A DNA stretch of 64,000 bases, taken from the NCBI RefSeq assembly GCF_016019955.1, contig NZ_JAECRZ010000003.1, forward strand, positions 46,892-110,891. The letters are read 5' to 3'. The notes under the pieces were generated by a model, which saw nothing but the letters and a program-made list of their open reading frames with translations, did no database searches and was not told the DNA's origin. Numbering within the stretch: position 1 is the stretch's first letter; each line of letters starts with the position of its first letter. Both the position numbers and the translations under genes were made by a program. This DNA is from Thiosulfatihalobacter marinus (GTDB lineage: Bacteria; Pseudomonadota; Alphaproteobacteria; Rhodobacterales; Rhodobacteraceae). Shown here in pieces: positions 39,758 through 48,954 of this stretch.

Positions 39758-40591
39758 ATGACAGGCAAATCCATCCTCATCACAGGCTGTTCTACCGGGA
39801 TCGGGCACGACGCGGCGCATTGCTTGCGTGCCGCGGGCTGGCGCGTCTTCGCCTCCTGCCGCAAGCAAACCGACTGTGACCGCCTGAATGCCGACGGGTT
39901 CGACAGCCCCCGGATCGACTATTGCGACACACAGTCCATCGCGGATGGGCTGGCGCAGGTGCTGGACGCAACCGGCGGCAGTCTGGACGCGCTGTTCAAC
40001 AACGGCGCGCGCGGCCTGCCCGGCGCGATCGAGGACGTACCGACAGAGGCGCTGCGCGACCTGTTCGACAGCAATCTGATCGGTTGGCACGATCTCACCC
40101 GCCAGGTTCTGCCGGTGATGCGCGCCAAGGGCCAAGGGCGCATCGTCAACTGTTCTTCGGTCCTGGGCTATGTGCCGATGCGGTATCGCGGCGCCTATGT
40201 GGCCACCAAATACGCCCTGGAAGGCTGGACCGACAGCCTGCGTATCGAACTGCGCGGCACCGGCATCCATGCGGTCCTGATCGAACCCGGCCCCATCACC
40301 ACCGCGCTGCGCCGCAACAACGCCGCGCAATTCTTTCACTGGATCGATTGGGAGAACTCGCCCTTTGCCGGGGATTACCGCGCCACGCTGGTCAAACGCT
40401 TTTCCGAGACCGGGCGCGGCCCCGATCCGTTCGAACTGCCCGCCTCAGCCGTCAGCGCCCGGCTCGTGGCCGCCCTGACGGCACGCCGTCCCAAGGCGCG
40501 CTACCGTGTGACCACACCCGCCCATGTCATGAACGGGCTGCGCCGGGCGTTGCCCACAAGGCTGCTTGATTGGGTGATCGCGAAAGGGTGA
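39758..40591 (+). CDS. SDR-family oxidoreductase
   Basis: The 277-residue short-chain dehydrogenase starts MTGKSILITGCSTGIGHDAAH, with the cofactor motif TGCSTGIG at about 9-16. The catalytic residues are in NCSSVLGYVPMRYRGAYVATKYALEG (Ser, Tyr and Lys near 130, 147 and 151). The arginine after beta-2 (ASCRKQTDCDRL) is compatible with NADP. The C-terminus is extended relative to classical SDRs, as in the retinol-dehydrogenase-like subgroup. The substrate is unknown and the neighbours give no clear pathway. Confidence 0.87.
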   Translation: MTGKSILITGCSTGIGHDAAHCLRAAGWRVFASCRKQTDCDRLNADGFDSPRIDYCDTQSIADGLAQVLDATGGSLDALFNNGARGLPGAIEDVPTEALRDLFDSNLIGWHDLTRQVLPVMRAKGQGRIVNCSSVLGYVPMRYRGAYVATKYALEGWTDSLRIELRGTGIHAVLIEPGPITTALRRNNAAQFFHWIDWENSPFAGDYRATLVKRFSETGRGPDPFELPASAVSARLVAALTARRPKARYRVTTPAHVMNGLRRALPTRLLDWVIAKG

Positions 40592-40672
40592 CACGTCGCA
40601 TCGCAATAGACAGTTCAGTTTTCGGCCCCAACCGTCTACATCAGGGCATCTTCAGCTAACGGGAGCAGAATC

Positions 40673-40876
40673 ATGGCAAACGATCCCTTGTTCTGGGTCG
40701 CCGCCGCCGCGTCCTTCGCCGTCCTGATCATCCTGTTGATCGGCATCGGCGGCTTTGCAAAAGGTGGCGAATTCAACCGAAAATACGGCAACAAACTGAT
40801 GCAGTTGCGTATCGCGGCACAGTTTCTGGCCGTGGTCCTGATCGTGCTGTTCGCCTGGCTAAGCACCAGAGGGTAA
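40673..40876 (+). CDS. HIG1-domain twin-transmembrane protein
   Basis: The 67-residue product has two membrane helices (about residues 8-28 and 47-65) separated by the conserved loop FAKGGEFNRKYGNKLMQLRIAAQF, which matches the HIG1 (hypoxia-induced) domain. Mitochondrial relatives (Rcf1/HIG1) attach to cytochrome c oxidase; a respiratory role in bacteria is inference. GGGAG precedes the start. The next gene, a cobalamin adenosyltransferase, follows after 4 bases, a pairing that suggests co-transcription. Confidence 0.85.
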   Translation: MANDPLFWVAAAASFAVLIILLIGIGGFAKGGEFNRKYGNKLMQLRIAAQFLAVVLIVLFAWLSTRG

Positions 40877-40880
40877 TCGC

Positions 40881-41453
40881 ATGGTGGTTTTGAGCAAGAT
40901 CTACACCCGCACCGGCGACAAGGGGACAACCGCGCTTGGCAATGGCGACCGGGTCGCCAAATACGACGCACGCGTCACCGCCTATGGCACGTCGGACGAG
41001 TTGAATGCGACGCTGGGCATGGCCCGCCTTCATGCCAAGGGCACGCTGGACACACAGCTGGCCGCGATCCAGAACGACCTGTTCGATCTGGGCGCGGATC
41101 TGTGCCGTCCCGATATCGCCGCAGACGCCAGGGCCGACTATCCGCCGCTGCGCATGGTTGCAACCCAGGTGGCACGGCTGGAATCCGAGATCGACACCAT
41201 GAACGATCATCTGGAACCGCTTCGCAGCTTTGTCCTGCCGGGCGGGTCGGCGCTGGCCGCGCATCTGCATCTGTGCCGCACCGTGGCGCGCCGTGCCGAA
41301 CGGCTGGCCGTGGAGCTGGCGCAGGACGACGAGGTGAACCCGCATGTGATCACCTATCTCAATCGCCTCAGCGACTGGTTCTTCGTGGCCGCGCGCATCG
41401 CCAACAGCAACGGGCAGGACGATGTCCTGTGGGTTCCCGGCGCGAACCGCTGA
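40881..41453 (+). CDS. Cob(I)alamin adenosyltransferase, PduO type
   Basis: It transfers the adenosyl group of ATP to cob(I)alamin to make coenzyme B12. The 190-residue product has the N-terminal ATP-binding motif SKIYTRTGDKGTTALGNGDRV (about 5-25), the helix motif GTSDELNATLG, and the C-terminal segment RRAERLAVELAQDDEVNPHVITYLNRLSDWFFVAAR. The R-E-L-N-R-L-SD pattern is diagnostic of PduO. It is probably co-transcribed with the HIG1 gene. Confidence 0.93.
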   Translation: MVVLSKIYTRTGDKGTTALGNGDRVAKYDARVTAYGTSDELNATLGMARLHAKGTLDTQLAAIQNDLFDLGADLCRPDIAADARADYPPLRMVATQVARLESEIDTMNDHLEPLRSFVLPGGSALAAHLHLCRTVARRAERLAVELAQDDEVNPHVITYLNRLSDWFFVAARIANSNGQDDVLWVPGANR

Positions 41454-41506
41454 TCTCTTGCGCGGCGGTCCGCCCGGTCCCTGCCTCAGGCACAAGGCGG
41501 CGCGCT

Positions 41507-42295
41507 TTAGCGGCCTTTGAACACCGGGCGTTGCTTGGTGATGAACGCCGCCACCGCATTGGCGCTGTCTTCCGAATTGGCGCAGATGTTCTGATATTCG
41601 CTTTCCATCAGCGCGATCTGTTCGTGGCTTTGGGTATGCGCCGCCCGCATGATCCGTTTGCCATAGGCCAGGCTCAGCGGCGCCCGTTCCGCCAGTGACG
41701 CGGCCCATTCCGCCGTTTCCCGCTCCAATACATCATCCGCCACAACCCGGTTCACGATCCCGAAGTCCAGACAGTCTCGCGCATTGATATGCGTGGCTTC
41801 GGCAATCGCGGCAAAGGCCCGCTTGGACCCCATATGCTGCAACAGCAGCCAGCTCAGCCCGCCATCCGGCACCAGCGAGATATTCGAGAAGGGCGCGAAA
41901 CAGGTCGCCCCCTGCCCCATCACCGCCAGATCGCAGCTTAGCCCGATCGACAGCCCCACGCCCCCTGCAACCCCGTTGATCGCCGCGATCCAGATCTTGT
42001 CGCTTCTGGTGATCGCATCGATGATCGGCTTGTAATCGCGCACCGAAATATCGAACATCCCGTGTCTGGTGCGAAACTCGGCCAGCTCCTTGAGATCCGT
42101 GCCCGAGGTAAAGGCCCGCCCGGTGCCCGTCAGGATCACCACGCGCACCTCCGGGTCGGCCTCGGCCTGTGCCTGAGCCGCCCGCAGGCCCGCGCGCGTG
42201 GCCGCATCCAGCGCATTCATCGCCTCAGGGCGATTGATCCGTATGGTCGCCACATGCCCCTCGGTGCTGTAGGCAACGGTCTCGGTCTCGGTCAT
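41507..42295 (-). CDS. Enoyl-CoA hydratase/isomerase family protein (PaaG-like active site)
   Basis: The 262-residue crotonase-fold protein starts MTETETVAYSTEGHVATIRI. The oxyanion-hole segments GRAFTSGTDLKEL and INGVAGGVGLSIGLSCDLAV are present. The first catalytic glutamate of true hydratases is missing (position within GLSIGLSCD). The second is replaced by aspartate in SLVPDGGLSWLL, the pattern seen in PaaG-type isomerases. So it may catalyse isomerisation rather than hydration. It is divergent from etfBA and near other acyl-CoA genes. Confidence 0.85.
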   Translation of the reverse strand: MTETETVAYSTEGHVATIRINRPEAMNALDAATRAGLRAAQAQAEADPEVRVVILTGTGRAFTSGTDLKELAEFRTRHGMFDISVRDYKPIIDAITRSDKIWIAAINGVAGGVGLSIGLSCDLAVMGQGATCFAPFSNISLVPDGGLSWLLLQHMGSKRAFAAIAEATHINARDCLDFGIVNRVVADDVLERETAEWAASLAERAPLSLAYGKRIMRAAHTQSHEQIALMESEYQNICANSEDSANAVAAFITKQRPVFKGR

Positions 42296-42585
42296 CTGCG
42301 TGTCCTCCTGTTATTGCCACCATAGAAAACCAGAAGCGGCGACAGGCATAGCCCCGGCCCCTTGCGACGTGGGGGCATCACGCCGTTTCGTGGCGTCAAA
42401 CGGCCGTGACTTCGCAACACTCCTGCAACAACCTCGCGTCACATTCCGCCAGACGCGGCGTCGCCGGGCCAAAACGTGACGTTTTTGCCCTGTAATCGAC
42501 CCGCGCAAGATTATATCAACGCCACCGAGAGCGTTCAGCCCGAGTCGTGAAAGCGGCTCATTTATTTTGAAGGAGTCTTACGCCC
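42296..42585. other. Divergent control interval ahead of etfBA
   Basis: A 290-base gap without a gene separates the enoyl-CoA hydratase gene from etfB. AAGGAG lies about 10 bases before the etfB start. A weak promoter-like TTGCCC near 42484 with TTATAT downstream can be seen, but the spacing is not ideal. Confidence 0.35.
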
Positions 42586-43344
42586 ATGAAGGTGCTTGTG
42601 CCCGTCAAACGCGTGATTGACTACAACGTGAAGGTCCGTGTCAAAGCGGATGGTTCCGGTGTCGATCTCGCCAATGTCAAGATGTCGATGAACCCGTTCG
42701 ACGAAATCGCCGTCGAAGAGGCGATCCGTCTGAAAGAGGCCGGCAAGGCTGACGAGGTTGTCGCCGTTTCGATCGGTGTGAAACAGGCGCAGGAAACCCT
42801 GCGCACCGCGCTTGCCATGGGCGCCGACCGGGCGATCCTGGTTGTGGCCGCCGACGACGTTCATCAGGACATCGAGCCGCTGGCCGTCGCCAAGATCCTT
42901 GCCAAGGTTGTCGAAGAGGAACAGCCCGGGCTGGTTCTCTGCGGCAAGCAGGCGATCGACAATGACATGAACGCCACCGGCCAGATGCTGTCGGCCCTGC
43001 TGGGCTGGTCGCAGGCAACTTTCGCCTCCGAGGTGGACATCGACGGCGACAAGGCCGTTGTGACCCGCGAAGTGGACGGCGGCCTGCAAACCATCAAGGT
43101 CTCGACCCCGACCATCATTTCGGTTGATCTGCGCCTGAACGAGCCGCGCTATGCCTCGCTGCCCAACATCATGAAGGCCAAGAAAAAGCCGCTGGACGAG
43201 AAAACCGCCGCCGATTACGGCGTCGATGTCGCGCCGCGTCTTGAGATCGTGAAAACCGTCGAGCCTGCCGAGCGGGCCGCCGGGATCATCGTCGGTTCGG
43301 TGGACGAACTGGTTGCCAAACTCAAAGAAGCGGGGGCTGTGTAA
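42586..43344 (+). CDS. etfB: Electron transfer flavoprotein subunit beta
   Basis: EtfB binds AMP and pairs with EtfA to pass electrons from acyl-CoA dehydrogenases to ETF-ubiquinone oxidoreductase. The 252-residue product starts [20 protein letters not shown]. The family signature around [23 protein letters not shown] is present, as is [18 protein letters not shown] near residue 107. The length is typical. Its stop overlaps the etfA start by one base (TAATG), so the two subunits are translationally coupled. Confidence 0.97.
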   Translation: MKVLVPVKRVIDYNVKVRVKADGSGVDLANVKMSMNPFDEIAVEEAIRLKEAGKADEVVAVSIGVKQAQETLRTALAMGADRAILVVAADDVHQDIEPLAVAKILAKVVEEEQPGLVLCGKQAIDNDMNATGQMLSALLGWSQATFASEVDIDGDKAVVTREVDGGLQTIKVSTPTIISVDLRLNEPRYASLPNIMKAKKKPLDEKTAADYGVDVAPRLEIVKTVEPAERAAGIIVGSVDELVAKLKEAGAV

Positions 43345-44270
43345 TGGCTGTTCTTCTTCTCGCAGAAGTCAACAACGGCGAACTGGCGATGGACGCCACC
43401 GCCAAGGCTGTCACCGCCGCGCGCGGCCTGGGTGACGTGACCGTGCTGTGCGCCGGTGCATCCGCCGCCGCCGCAGGCGAGGCCGCCGCCCGGATCGACG
43501 GTGTCGCCAGGGTTCTGGTCGCCGAGGACGCCTCGCTGGGTCATCGCCTTGCGGAACCCACTGCCGCGCTGATCGTGTCGCTGGCCGGGGACTATTCCCA
43601 CATTGTCGCGCCCGCCACCACCGACGCCAAGAACGTGATGCCCCGCGTGGCCGCGCTTCTGGACGTGATGGTGATTTCGGATGCAAGCGCCGTGATCGAT
43701 GCCGACACGTTCGAGCGCCCGATCTATGCCGGCAATGCCGTGCAAACCGTGAAATCGTCGGATGCCAAGAAGGTCATCACCTTCCGCACCTCGACTTTCG
43801 ATGCCGCTGGCGAAGGTGGTTCCGCATCGGTGGACACCATTGGTGCCGCCGACAATCCGGGCCTCTCGGAATGGGTCGAGGACAAGGTTGCCGCAAGCGA
43901 CCGCCCCGAGCTGACCTCGGCCGGCGTGGTTGTATCCGGTGGCCGTGGTGTCGGATCCGAAGAGGATTTCGCCCTGATCGAGAAACTGGCCGACAAGCTG
44001 GGCGCCGCCGTAGGCGCATCCCGCGCCGCCGTGGATTCGGGCTATGCCCCGAATGACTGGCAGGTGGGTCAGACCGGCAAGGTAGTCGCGCCAGAGCTTT
44101 ATGTCGCCGTGGGCATCTCGGGCGCTATTCAGCACCTGGCCGGCATGAAAGACTCGAAAATCATCGTCGCGATCAACAAGGACGAAGAAGCACCGATCTT
44201 CCAGGTGGCCGATTACGGCCTCGTCGCCGACCTGTTCCAGGCGGTGCCGGAACTGACCGAGAAGCTGTAA
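43344..44270 (+). CDS. etfA: Electron transfer flavoprotein subunit alpha
   Basis: EtfA carries the FAD of the electron-transferring heterodimer. The 308-residue product starts [21 protein letters not shown]. It has the C-terminal FAD-binding signature [50 protein letters not shown] (about residues 250-300) and the conserved [12 protein letters not shown] near 200. It is followed by an intrinsic terminator. The 3-hydroxybutyryl-CoA dehydrogenase gene downstream fits a fatty-acid or polyhydroxyalkanoate context. Confidence 0.97.
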   Translation: MAVLLLAEVNNGELAMDATAKAVTAARGLGDVTVLCAGASAAAAGEAAARIDGVARVLVAEDASLGHRLAEPTAALIVSLAGDYSHIVAPATTDAKNVMPRVAALLDVMVISDASAVIDADTFERPIYAGNAVQTVKSSDAKKVITFRTSTFDAAGEGGSASVDTIGAADNPGLSEWVEDKVAASDRPELTSAGVVVSGGRGVGSEEDFALIEKLADKLGAAVGASRAAVDSGYAPNDWQVGQTGKVVAPELYVAVGISGAIQHLAGMKDSKIIVAINKDEEAPIFQVADYGLVADLFQAVPELTEKL

Positions 44271-44315
44271 GCGCGCGCCGGGCCTGCGCCCGGCCTGCCA
44301 CACCCACAGGATCAG

Positions 44316-44340
44316 GGCCCGCTTCTTGGCGGGCCTTTTT
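44316..44340 (+). terminator. Intrinsic terminator after etfA
   Basis: Stem GGCCCGC / GCGGGCC (44316-44322 and 44329-44335) with a 6-base loop is followed by five T residues. It ends the etfBA transcript and touches the stop codon of the convergent DUF6473 gene. Confidence 0.85.
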
Positions 44341-45170
44341 CATGCAAGATGGGGCCGCAGCGCGCGCGCCAGCGTGGCCGATGCCTCGCGATGGGCCACC
44401 GGCCCCAGCATCCTCTGGGCTGCGACCCGCTCCATCTGGGTGCAACTCATGCCATCCATGCCCCGGGCCTGCGCCGCCTCGCTGGCCACCACCTCGACGA
44501 TATCCTCGACCAGGGGGCGCAGTTCCTCGATCATGAACCGGTCCACGAATAACGGGTCCGGTCCAAGCCCGCTTGTGCCCAGCGCCGTATCCGGGGCGTG
44601 GTCGGCAAACCACAACAGCACGATCTTGCCGCCGATCGTGTTCAACAACAGCTTCATCCGCGCAACCCAGGCCAGACGCAGTTCGTCCCGCACCATGCCA
44701 TAGCGATCCGGCGCGCGGGCACAGACCGTGCCCAGCATGTGCCGCGTGAAATGGAACTCGCTGAAATCGATCTCGCGGAACACCATGCGCATCATGTTGG
44801 AGGCGCCGGTAAACCGGTCATTGCGGCGCGGATGCACCTTGTAATACCGGTTCGACATGTTCTGCGCGCCCATCACCTGCACCACCGTCACCCGCGCCCG
44901 TTGCGCGATTTCCAGCAGCGCCGGTTCGGCCATGAACACATCCACCCCGGCGTTCACGAATCCCAGGTTCACGCAGGTTGCCCCCGCCGCCTCTTCCACC
45001 AGTTGGGGAAACGGTTTGGGAATGAATTTCCCATAGGTTTCCGTCCCGCCCAGGAACGCGATAAAATCACCTTCCAGCGCTTTCTTCGGCCCCCGAAACA
45101 AGAGACGGGAAGTCCCGTATCTGCACGGCTCGTAATCGAGATCGCCATCGGCCATCTTTTCGTAAGACAT
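44340..45170 (-). CDS. DUF6473-type uncharacterised protein
   Basis: The 276-residue product starts [21 protein letters not shown]; a start 15 codons upstream was rejected. The sequence [25 protein letters not shown] near residue 25 and the tail rich in Arg and Ala are characteristic of a Rhodobacteraceae-restricted family that I associate with DUF6473. No catalytic motif is recognised with certainty. GGTETYG resembles a nucleotide- or SGNH-like loop, but this is weak. It is divergent from the dehydrogenase gene. Function unknown. Confidence 0.72.
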   Translation of the reverse strand: MSYEKMADGDLDYEPCRYGTSRLLFRGPKKALEGDFIAFLGGTETYGKFIPKPFPQLVEEAAGATCVNLGFVNAGVDVFMAEPALLEIAQRARVTVVQVMGAQNMSNRYYKVHPRRNDRFTGASNMMRMVFREIDFSEFHFTRHMLGTVCARAPDRYGMVRDELRLAWVARMKLLLNTIGGKIVLLWFADHAPDTALGTSGLGPDPLFVDRFMIEELRPLVEDIVEVVASEAAQARGMDGMSCTQMERVAAQRMLGPVAHREASATLARALRPHLA

Positions 45171-45332
45171 GACTCTCACCACCTGAATTTTCACCCGTTG
45201 GAGAGATTCGCGCAAAGCTCTTGCAAAAACGCTAATGTGCCAACTTGTCTTGAATTTTCGGCAATCCCGGCCCTTGCGGCTGGTCGCGGCGGGCGCGTAT
45301 GGTCGGCCCGAAGGTCACAAGGGATTGGGCAT

Positions 45333-46208
45333 ATGGACGTCAAGTCGATCGGAGTTGTTGGGGCGGGTCAGATGGGCAACGGCATTGCCCATGTCATGGC
45401 CGTTGCCGGGTACGAAGTGTTGCTCAACGATATCAGCCAGGATGCGCTGGACGCCGCCGTCGGGCGCATCGACAAGAACCTCGAACGCCAGGTCAGCCGC
45501 GAGATCATTTCCGCCAGCGACAAGGCCGCCGCGATGGGCCGCATCCGGACCACGCTCAGCCTGCCTGCGCTGGGGGGCACAGATCTGGTGATCGAGGCCG
45601 CGACCGAACGCGAAGAGATCAAGCACCAGATCTTTGACACGCTGCTGCCACATCTGAAACCCGACACGCTGCTGACCACCAACACCTCGTCGATTTCCAT
45701 CACCCGGCTCGCCAGCCGCACCGACCGGCCCGAACGCTTCATGGGCTTTCACTTCATGAACCCGGTGCCGCTGATGAAACTGGTTGAACTGATCCGGGGC
45801 ATCGCCACGGATGAAGAGACCTACCAGACCTGCCTTGGCATCGTCGAGCGTCTGGACAAGACCGCCGCCTCGGCCGAAGACTACCCCGCCTTCATCGTCA
45901 ACCGTATCCTGATCCCGATGATCAACGAAGCCTGCTATGCGCTTTACGAAGGCGTGGGCAACGTGGCCTCGATCGACAATGCGATGAAGCTGGGCGCCAA
46001 CCACCCGATGGGGCCGCTGGAACTGGGCGATTTCATCGGCCTGGATACCTGTCTGGCGATCATGCATGTGCTGCATGACGGGCTGGCCGACACGAAATAC
46101 CGCCCCTGCCCGCTGCTCACCAAATATGTCGAGGCGGGCTGGCTGGGCCGCAAGACCAAGCGCGGGTTCTATGACTATCGCGGCGACACACCGGTCCCCA
46201 CGCGCTGA
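45333..46208 (+). CDS. 3-hydroxybutyryl-CoA dehydrogenase
   Basis: It is predicted to interconvert 3-hydroxybutyryl-CoA and acetoacetyl-CoA with NAD(P). The 291-residue product starts MDVKSIGVVGAGQMGNGIAH; GAGQMG (9-14) is the cofactor loop. The catalytic histidine lies in FMGFHFMNPVPLMKLVELI and the substrate-binding segment is NRILIPMINEACYALYEG. The ending GLGRKTKRGFYDY-like sequence (WLGRKTKRGFYDYRGD) is typical. Longer in-frame starts were rejected. Together with the thiolase gene 0.5 kb away it could serve butyryl-CoA or polyhydroxybutyrate metabolism. Confidence 0.94.
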   Translation: MDVKSIGVVGAGQMGNGIAHVMAVAGYEVLLNDISQDALDAAVGRIDKNLERQVSREIISASDKAAAMGRIRTTLSLPALGGTDLVIEAATEREEIKHQIFDTLLPHLKPDTLLTTNTSSISITRLASRTDRPERFMGFHFMNPVPLMKLVELIRGIATDEETYQTCLGIVERLDKTAASAEDYPAFIVNRILIPMINEACYALYEGVGNVASIDNAMKLGANHPMGPLELGDFIGLDTCLAIMHVLHDGLADTKYRPCPLLTKYVEAGWLGRKTKRGFYDYRGDTPVPTR

Positions 46209-46218
46209 CACCCCGCCC

Positions 46219-46677
46219 CTAAACCGCGTTGCGGAACACCTCGCTCAGAATTGCCTGCAACCGATCCGCGTCTTCCTGCGTGAATGCGTCGGGCAGGTCG
46301 CTGTCGATGTCAAACACTCCCAGCAGCCGCCCAGCGCCATCGCGCACCGGCAGCACCAGTTCCGACCGCGTCGAACTGGAACAGGCAATGTGATCGGCGA
46401 ACGCCTCGACATCCGCCACCCGCTGCACCTCGCCGGTGCGCGCCGCCGCGCCGCACACACCTCGCGAAAACGGGATCACCAGACAGCCATGCCCACCCTG
46501 ATACGGCCCGATCTTGAGCAGTTCGGGCGCGACAACCCGGTAAAACCCGGTCCAGTCAAACCGGTCATCGGCGTGATGCACCTCGCAGGCCACCGTCGCC
46601 ATAAGCGCAACCGCGTCGGTCTCGCCCTCGGTCAGCGCTGCGACGGCGCCTTGCAGGTCGTCATAATTCACGCCCAT
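46219..46677 (-). CDS. Free methionine-(R)-sulfoxide reductase (GAF domain)
   Basis: It reduces free methionine-(R)-sulfoxide. The 152-residue GAF protein keeps the three cysteines used by the E. coli enzyme (MsrC): Cys65 in HGCLVIPF, Cys75 in SRGVCGAA and Cys99 in DHIACSS. The motif GPYQGGHGC is also diagnostic. Two ATGs lie six bases apart; the second (46677) is chosen because AAGGGGA has better spacing to it. It is convergent with the preceding gene. The role is repair of oxidised methionine. Confidence 0.88.
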   Translation of the reverse strand: MGVNYDDLQGAVAALTEGETDAVALMATVACEVHHADDRFDWTGFYRVVAPELLKIGPYQGGHGCLVIPFSRGVCGAAARTGEVQRVADVEAFADHIACSSSTRSELVLPVRDGAGRLLGVFDIDSDLPDAFTQEDADRLQAILSEVFRNAV

Positions 46678-46747
46678 TCCCATTCCCCTTCAAACACGCC
46701 ACGCAACCAATGCGCCGTTCGCTTTCCGGCAATCGTCAGGCTGGGCG

Positions 46748-47920
46748 TTACACCCGTTCGATGGCAATCGCCGTGCCTTCGCCGCCACCGATACAGATCG
46801 CGGCCACGCCGCGTTTCAGCCCGCGCTTTTCCAAAGCGTTCAACAACGTCACCATGATCCGCGCGCCGCTGGCGCCAATCGGATGGCCCAGCGCACAGGC
46901 GCCGCCATTCACGTTCACGATGTCACGCGACAGGCCCATTTCATGCATGAACGCCATGGGCACAACGGCAAAGGCCTCGTTCACCTCCCACAAGTCCACG
47001 TCGTCCTTGCTCCAGCCGATTTTCTCAAGCAGCTTCTGCGCCGCCGGAACCGGCGCGGTTGTGAACAACCCCGGCGCCTGGGCATGGCTGGCATGGCCCA
47101 CGATGCGCGCGCGCACATTCATACCGCGCGCTTCGGCGGCCTCCTGCGAGGCAATGACCAGCGCCGCCGCCCCGTCCGAGATCGACGAAGAGTTCGCAGC
47201 CGTCACCGTACCATCCTTGCGGAAGGCCGGTTTCAGCTGCGGGATCTTCTCCGGGCGCGCATTGCCCGGCTGTTCGTCCGCGCCAATCTGCACCTCGCCC
47301 TTGCGGCCTTGCAGCGTGACCGGAAACACCTCGCCATCGAACGCACCGGATTCCTGCGCCGCCAGCGCGTTGGACAGCGATTTCAGCGCATATTCGTCCT
47401 GGGCTTCGCGGGTGAACTGAAACGCCTCGGCACAATCCTCGGCGAATGTGCCCATCAGACGGCCCTTGTCATAGGCGTCTTCCAGCCCGTCCAGGAACAT
47501 GTGGTCCTGCACCTGCTGGTGCCCGATCCGCGCACCACCACGCATCTTGGGCAGAATATACGGCGCGTTCGTCATGCTCTCCATGCCGCCCGCGATCATC
47601 ACGTCGCGATCGCCCAGCGCCACCGCGTCATAGGCCATCATCGCCGCCTTCATGCCCGAGCCGCACATCTTGTTGAGCGTGGTGGCGGGCACCTCTTCGC
47701 CCAGCCCGCCCCGAAATCCCGCCTGACGCGCCGGGGCCTGGCCCTGACCGGCGGGCAGCACACATCCCATCAGCACCTCGTCCACACTGGCCACACAAGC
47801 GTTGTCCAGCGCGGCGCGAATCGCAACACCGCCCAGTTCGGCCGCCTCGACCCCGTCAAAGACCCCCTGGAATCCCCCCATCGGGGTCCGCGCCGCGCCT
47901 GCGATCACCACGTTCTTCAT
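46748..47920 (-). CDS. Acetyl-CoA acetyltransferase (thiolase)
   Basis: The 390-residue thiolase starts MKNVVIAGAARTPMGGFQGVF. It carries the acyl-accepting Cys86 in LNKMCGSGMKAAM, the NEAFAVV motif, the catalytic histidine in GACALGHPIGASGAR and the C-terminal base cysteine in ICIGGGEGTA. An upstream in-frame extension of 23 codons was rejected. The biosynthetic acetyl-CoA C-acetyltransferase type is favoured by length. With the 3-hydroxybutyryl-CoA dehydrogenase nearby it could start acetoacetyl-CoA formation. Confidence 0.94.
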   Translation of the reverse strand: MKNVVIAGAARTPMGGFQGVFDGVEAAELGGVAIRAALDNACVASVDEVLMGCVLPAGQGQAPARQAGFRGGLGEEVPATTLNKMCGSGMKAAMMAYDAVALGDRDVMIAGGMESMTNAPYILPKMRGGARIGHQQVQDHMFLDGLEDAYDKGRLMGTFAEDCAEAFQFTREAQDEYALKSLSNALAAQESGAFDGEVFPVTLQGRKGEVQIGADEQPGNARPEKIPQLKPAFRKDGTVTAANSSSISDGAAALVIASQEAAEARGMNVRARIVGHASHAQAPGLFTTAPVPAAQKLLEKIGWSKDDVDLWEVNEAFAVVPMAFMHEMGLSRDIVNVNGGACALGHPIGASGARIMVTLLNALEKRGLKRGVAAICIGGGEGTAIAIERV

Positions 47921-48098
47921 GCCGGTTCTCCTTGGATTCTTCCGATTGCGCCAAAGCTCTGCCCTGAAATCGTTGCAGGGATATTGCAAACACTTGCCCC
48001 CTGCGCGCCGAAATCACAAGCCCCGGGGCGCTGCACACCGAATGGTAACGATTGGCCCCTAGTTTGGGTCCATCATCAAGGTCAAAGGAGCTGCGGGC

Positions 48099-48428
48099 AT
48101 GGATCTGTCCAGCCAGGTCAATGGCGACACATTGGTCGTTACAGTGAACGAACCCCGGATCGACGCATCAGTGGCGATTCAGTTCAAGGATCGCATGCGC
48201 GAGGAAACAGAACAGGTCGCGGGCCGCGTCGTGCTTGATCTGGGGAAGGTCGATTTCATTGATTCCAGCGGGCTGGGGGCCATCGTGGCGGCCATGAAAC
48301 AGCTTGGCGCGCAACATCGCCTGGAACTGTCCGACCTCAACGAAAACGTTGACAAGGTGTTCCGCCTGACCCGCATGGATACCGTATTCCGCATCCACAC
48401 ATCAGTGGGCGAGGCACTGGCGCAGTAA
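48099..48428 (+). CDS. STAS-domain anti-sigma factor antagonist
   Basis: The 109-residue protein is a single STAS domain. DSSGLG at residues 55-60 matches the phosphorylation loop of SpoIIAA/RsbV, where the second serine is phosphorylated by the partner kinase. AAAGGAG lies before the start. The adjacent gene encodes an RsbW-like HATPase only 4 bases downstream, so the two form a partner-switching module. No sigma factor gene is nearby, so the regulated target lies elsewhere. Confidence 0.9.
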   Translation: MDLSSQVNGDTLVVTVNEPRIDASVAIQFKDRMREETEQVAGRVVLDLGKVDFIDSSGLGAIVAAMKQLGAQHRLELSDLNENVDKVFRLTRMDTVFRIHTSVGEALAQ

Positions 48429-48432
48429 CGGC

Positions 48433-48894
48433 ATGACCACTCACACAGGGGCGCGGCGTGACGTGAGCCAACCGACATCTCCCATTCATATCGAACTGGA
48501 AGGCACCCCCCAGGAGGTGCGGCGCGCCCTGTTGCGCCTGCGCGCCAAGGTGGACGAAACCGCGCTGGCTCACCTGGACGCCGGCACGCTGGAGATTGTG
48601 CTGGGTGAGGTACTCAACAACGTGGTCGAACATGCGCTGGCCAAACGGACGGACGGGCGGATTGCACTGACCTGCGATTTTGCCAACCGGTGCTGGCGCG
48701 TTGTGGTGCGCGATAACGGCGCCGCCATGCCGGACGAGACCCTGCCGCGTGGAAATGCCCCGGATGTCGATATCGGCCTGGCGGACCTGCCCGAGGGCGG
48801 GTTCGGGTGGTCGATGGTGCGCATGTTGGCGCGCGACATCCACTATCACCGTGCCAACGGGTGGAACACGCTCTCATTCTGTATCGAAAGCTAG
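48433..48894 (+). CDS. RsbW-like HATPase_c serine kinase / anti-sigma factor
   Basis: The 153-residue protein has the HATPase N-box ExxxNxxxH (Glu59 to His67 in EVLNNVVEH), the G1 box DNG (94-96) and the G2-like GFGWSM (123-128). It lacks a histidine-kinase dimerisation domain, which fits the small serine-kinase family that phosphorylates STAS partners. It is almost certainly co-transcribed with the STAS gene. The target could be a sigma factor or another regulator; the sequence does not say which. Confidence 0.87.
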   Translation: MTTHTGARRDVSQPTSPIHIELEGTPQEVRRALLRLRAKVDETALAHLDAGTLEIVLGEVLNNVVEHALAKRTDGRIALTCDFANRCWRVVVRDNGAAMPDETLPRGNAPDVDIGLADLPEGGFGWSMVRMLARDIHYHRANGWNTLSFCIES

Positions 48895-48954
48895 CCGGTC
48901 TTGGCATTCCCGGCCCGCGCCCATACTCTCCCGCCGCAAAGCTGGGGAGTGACC

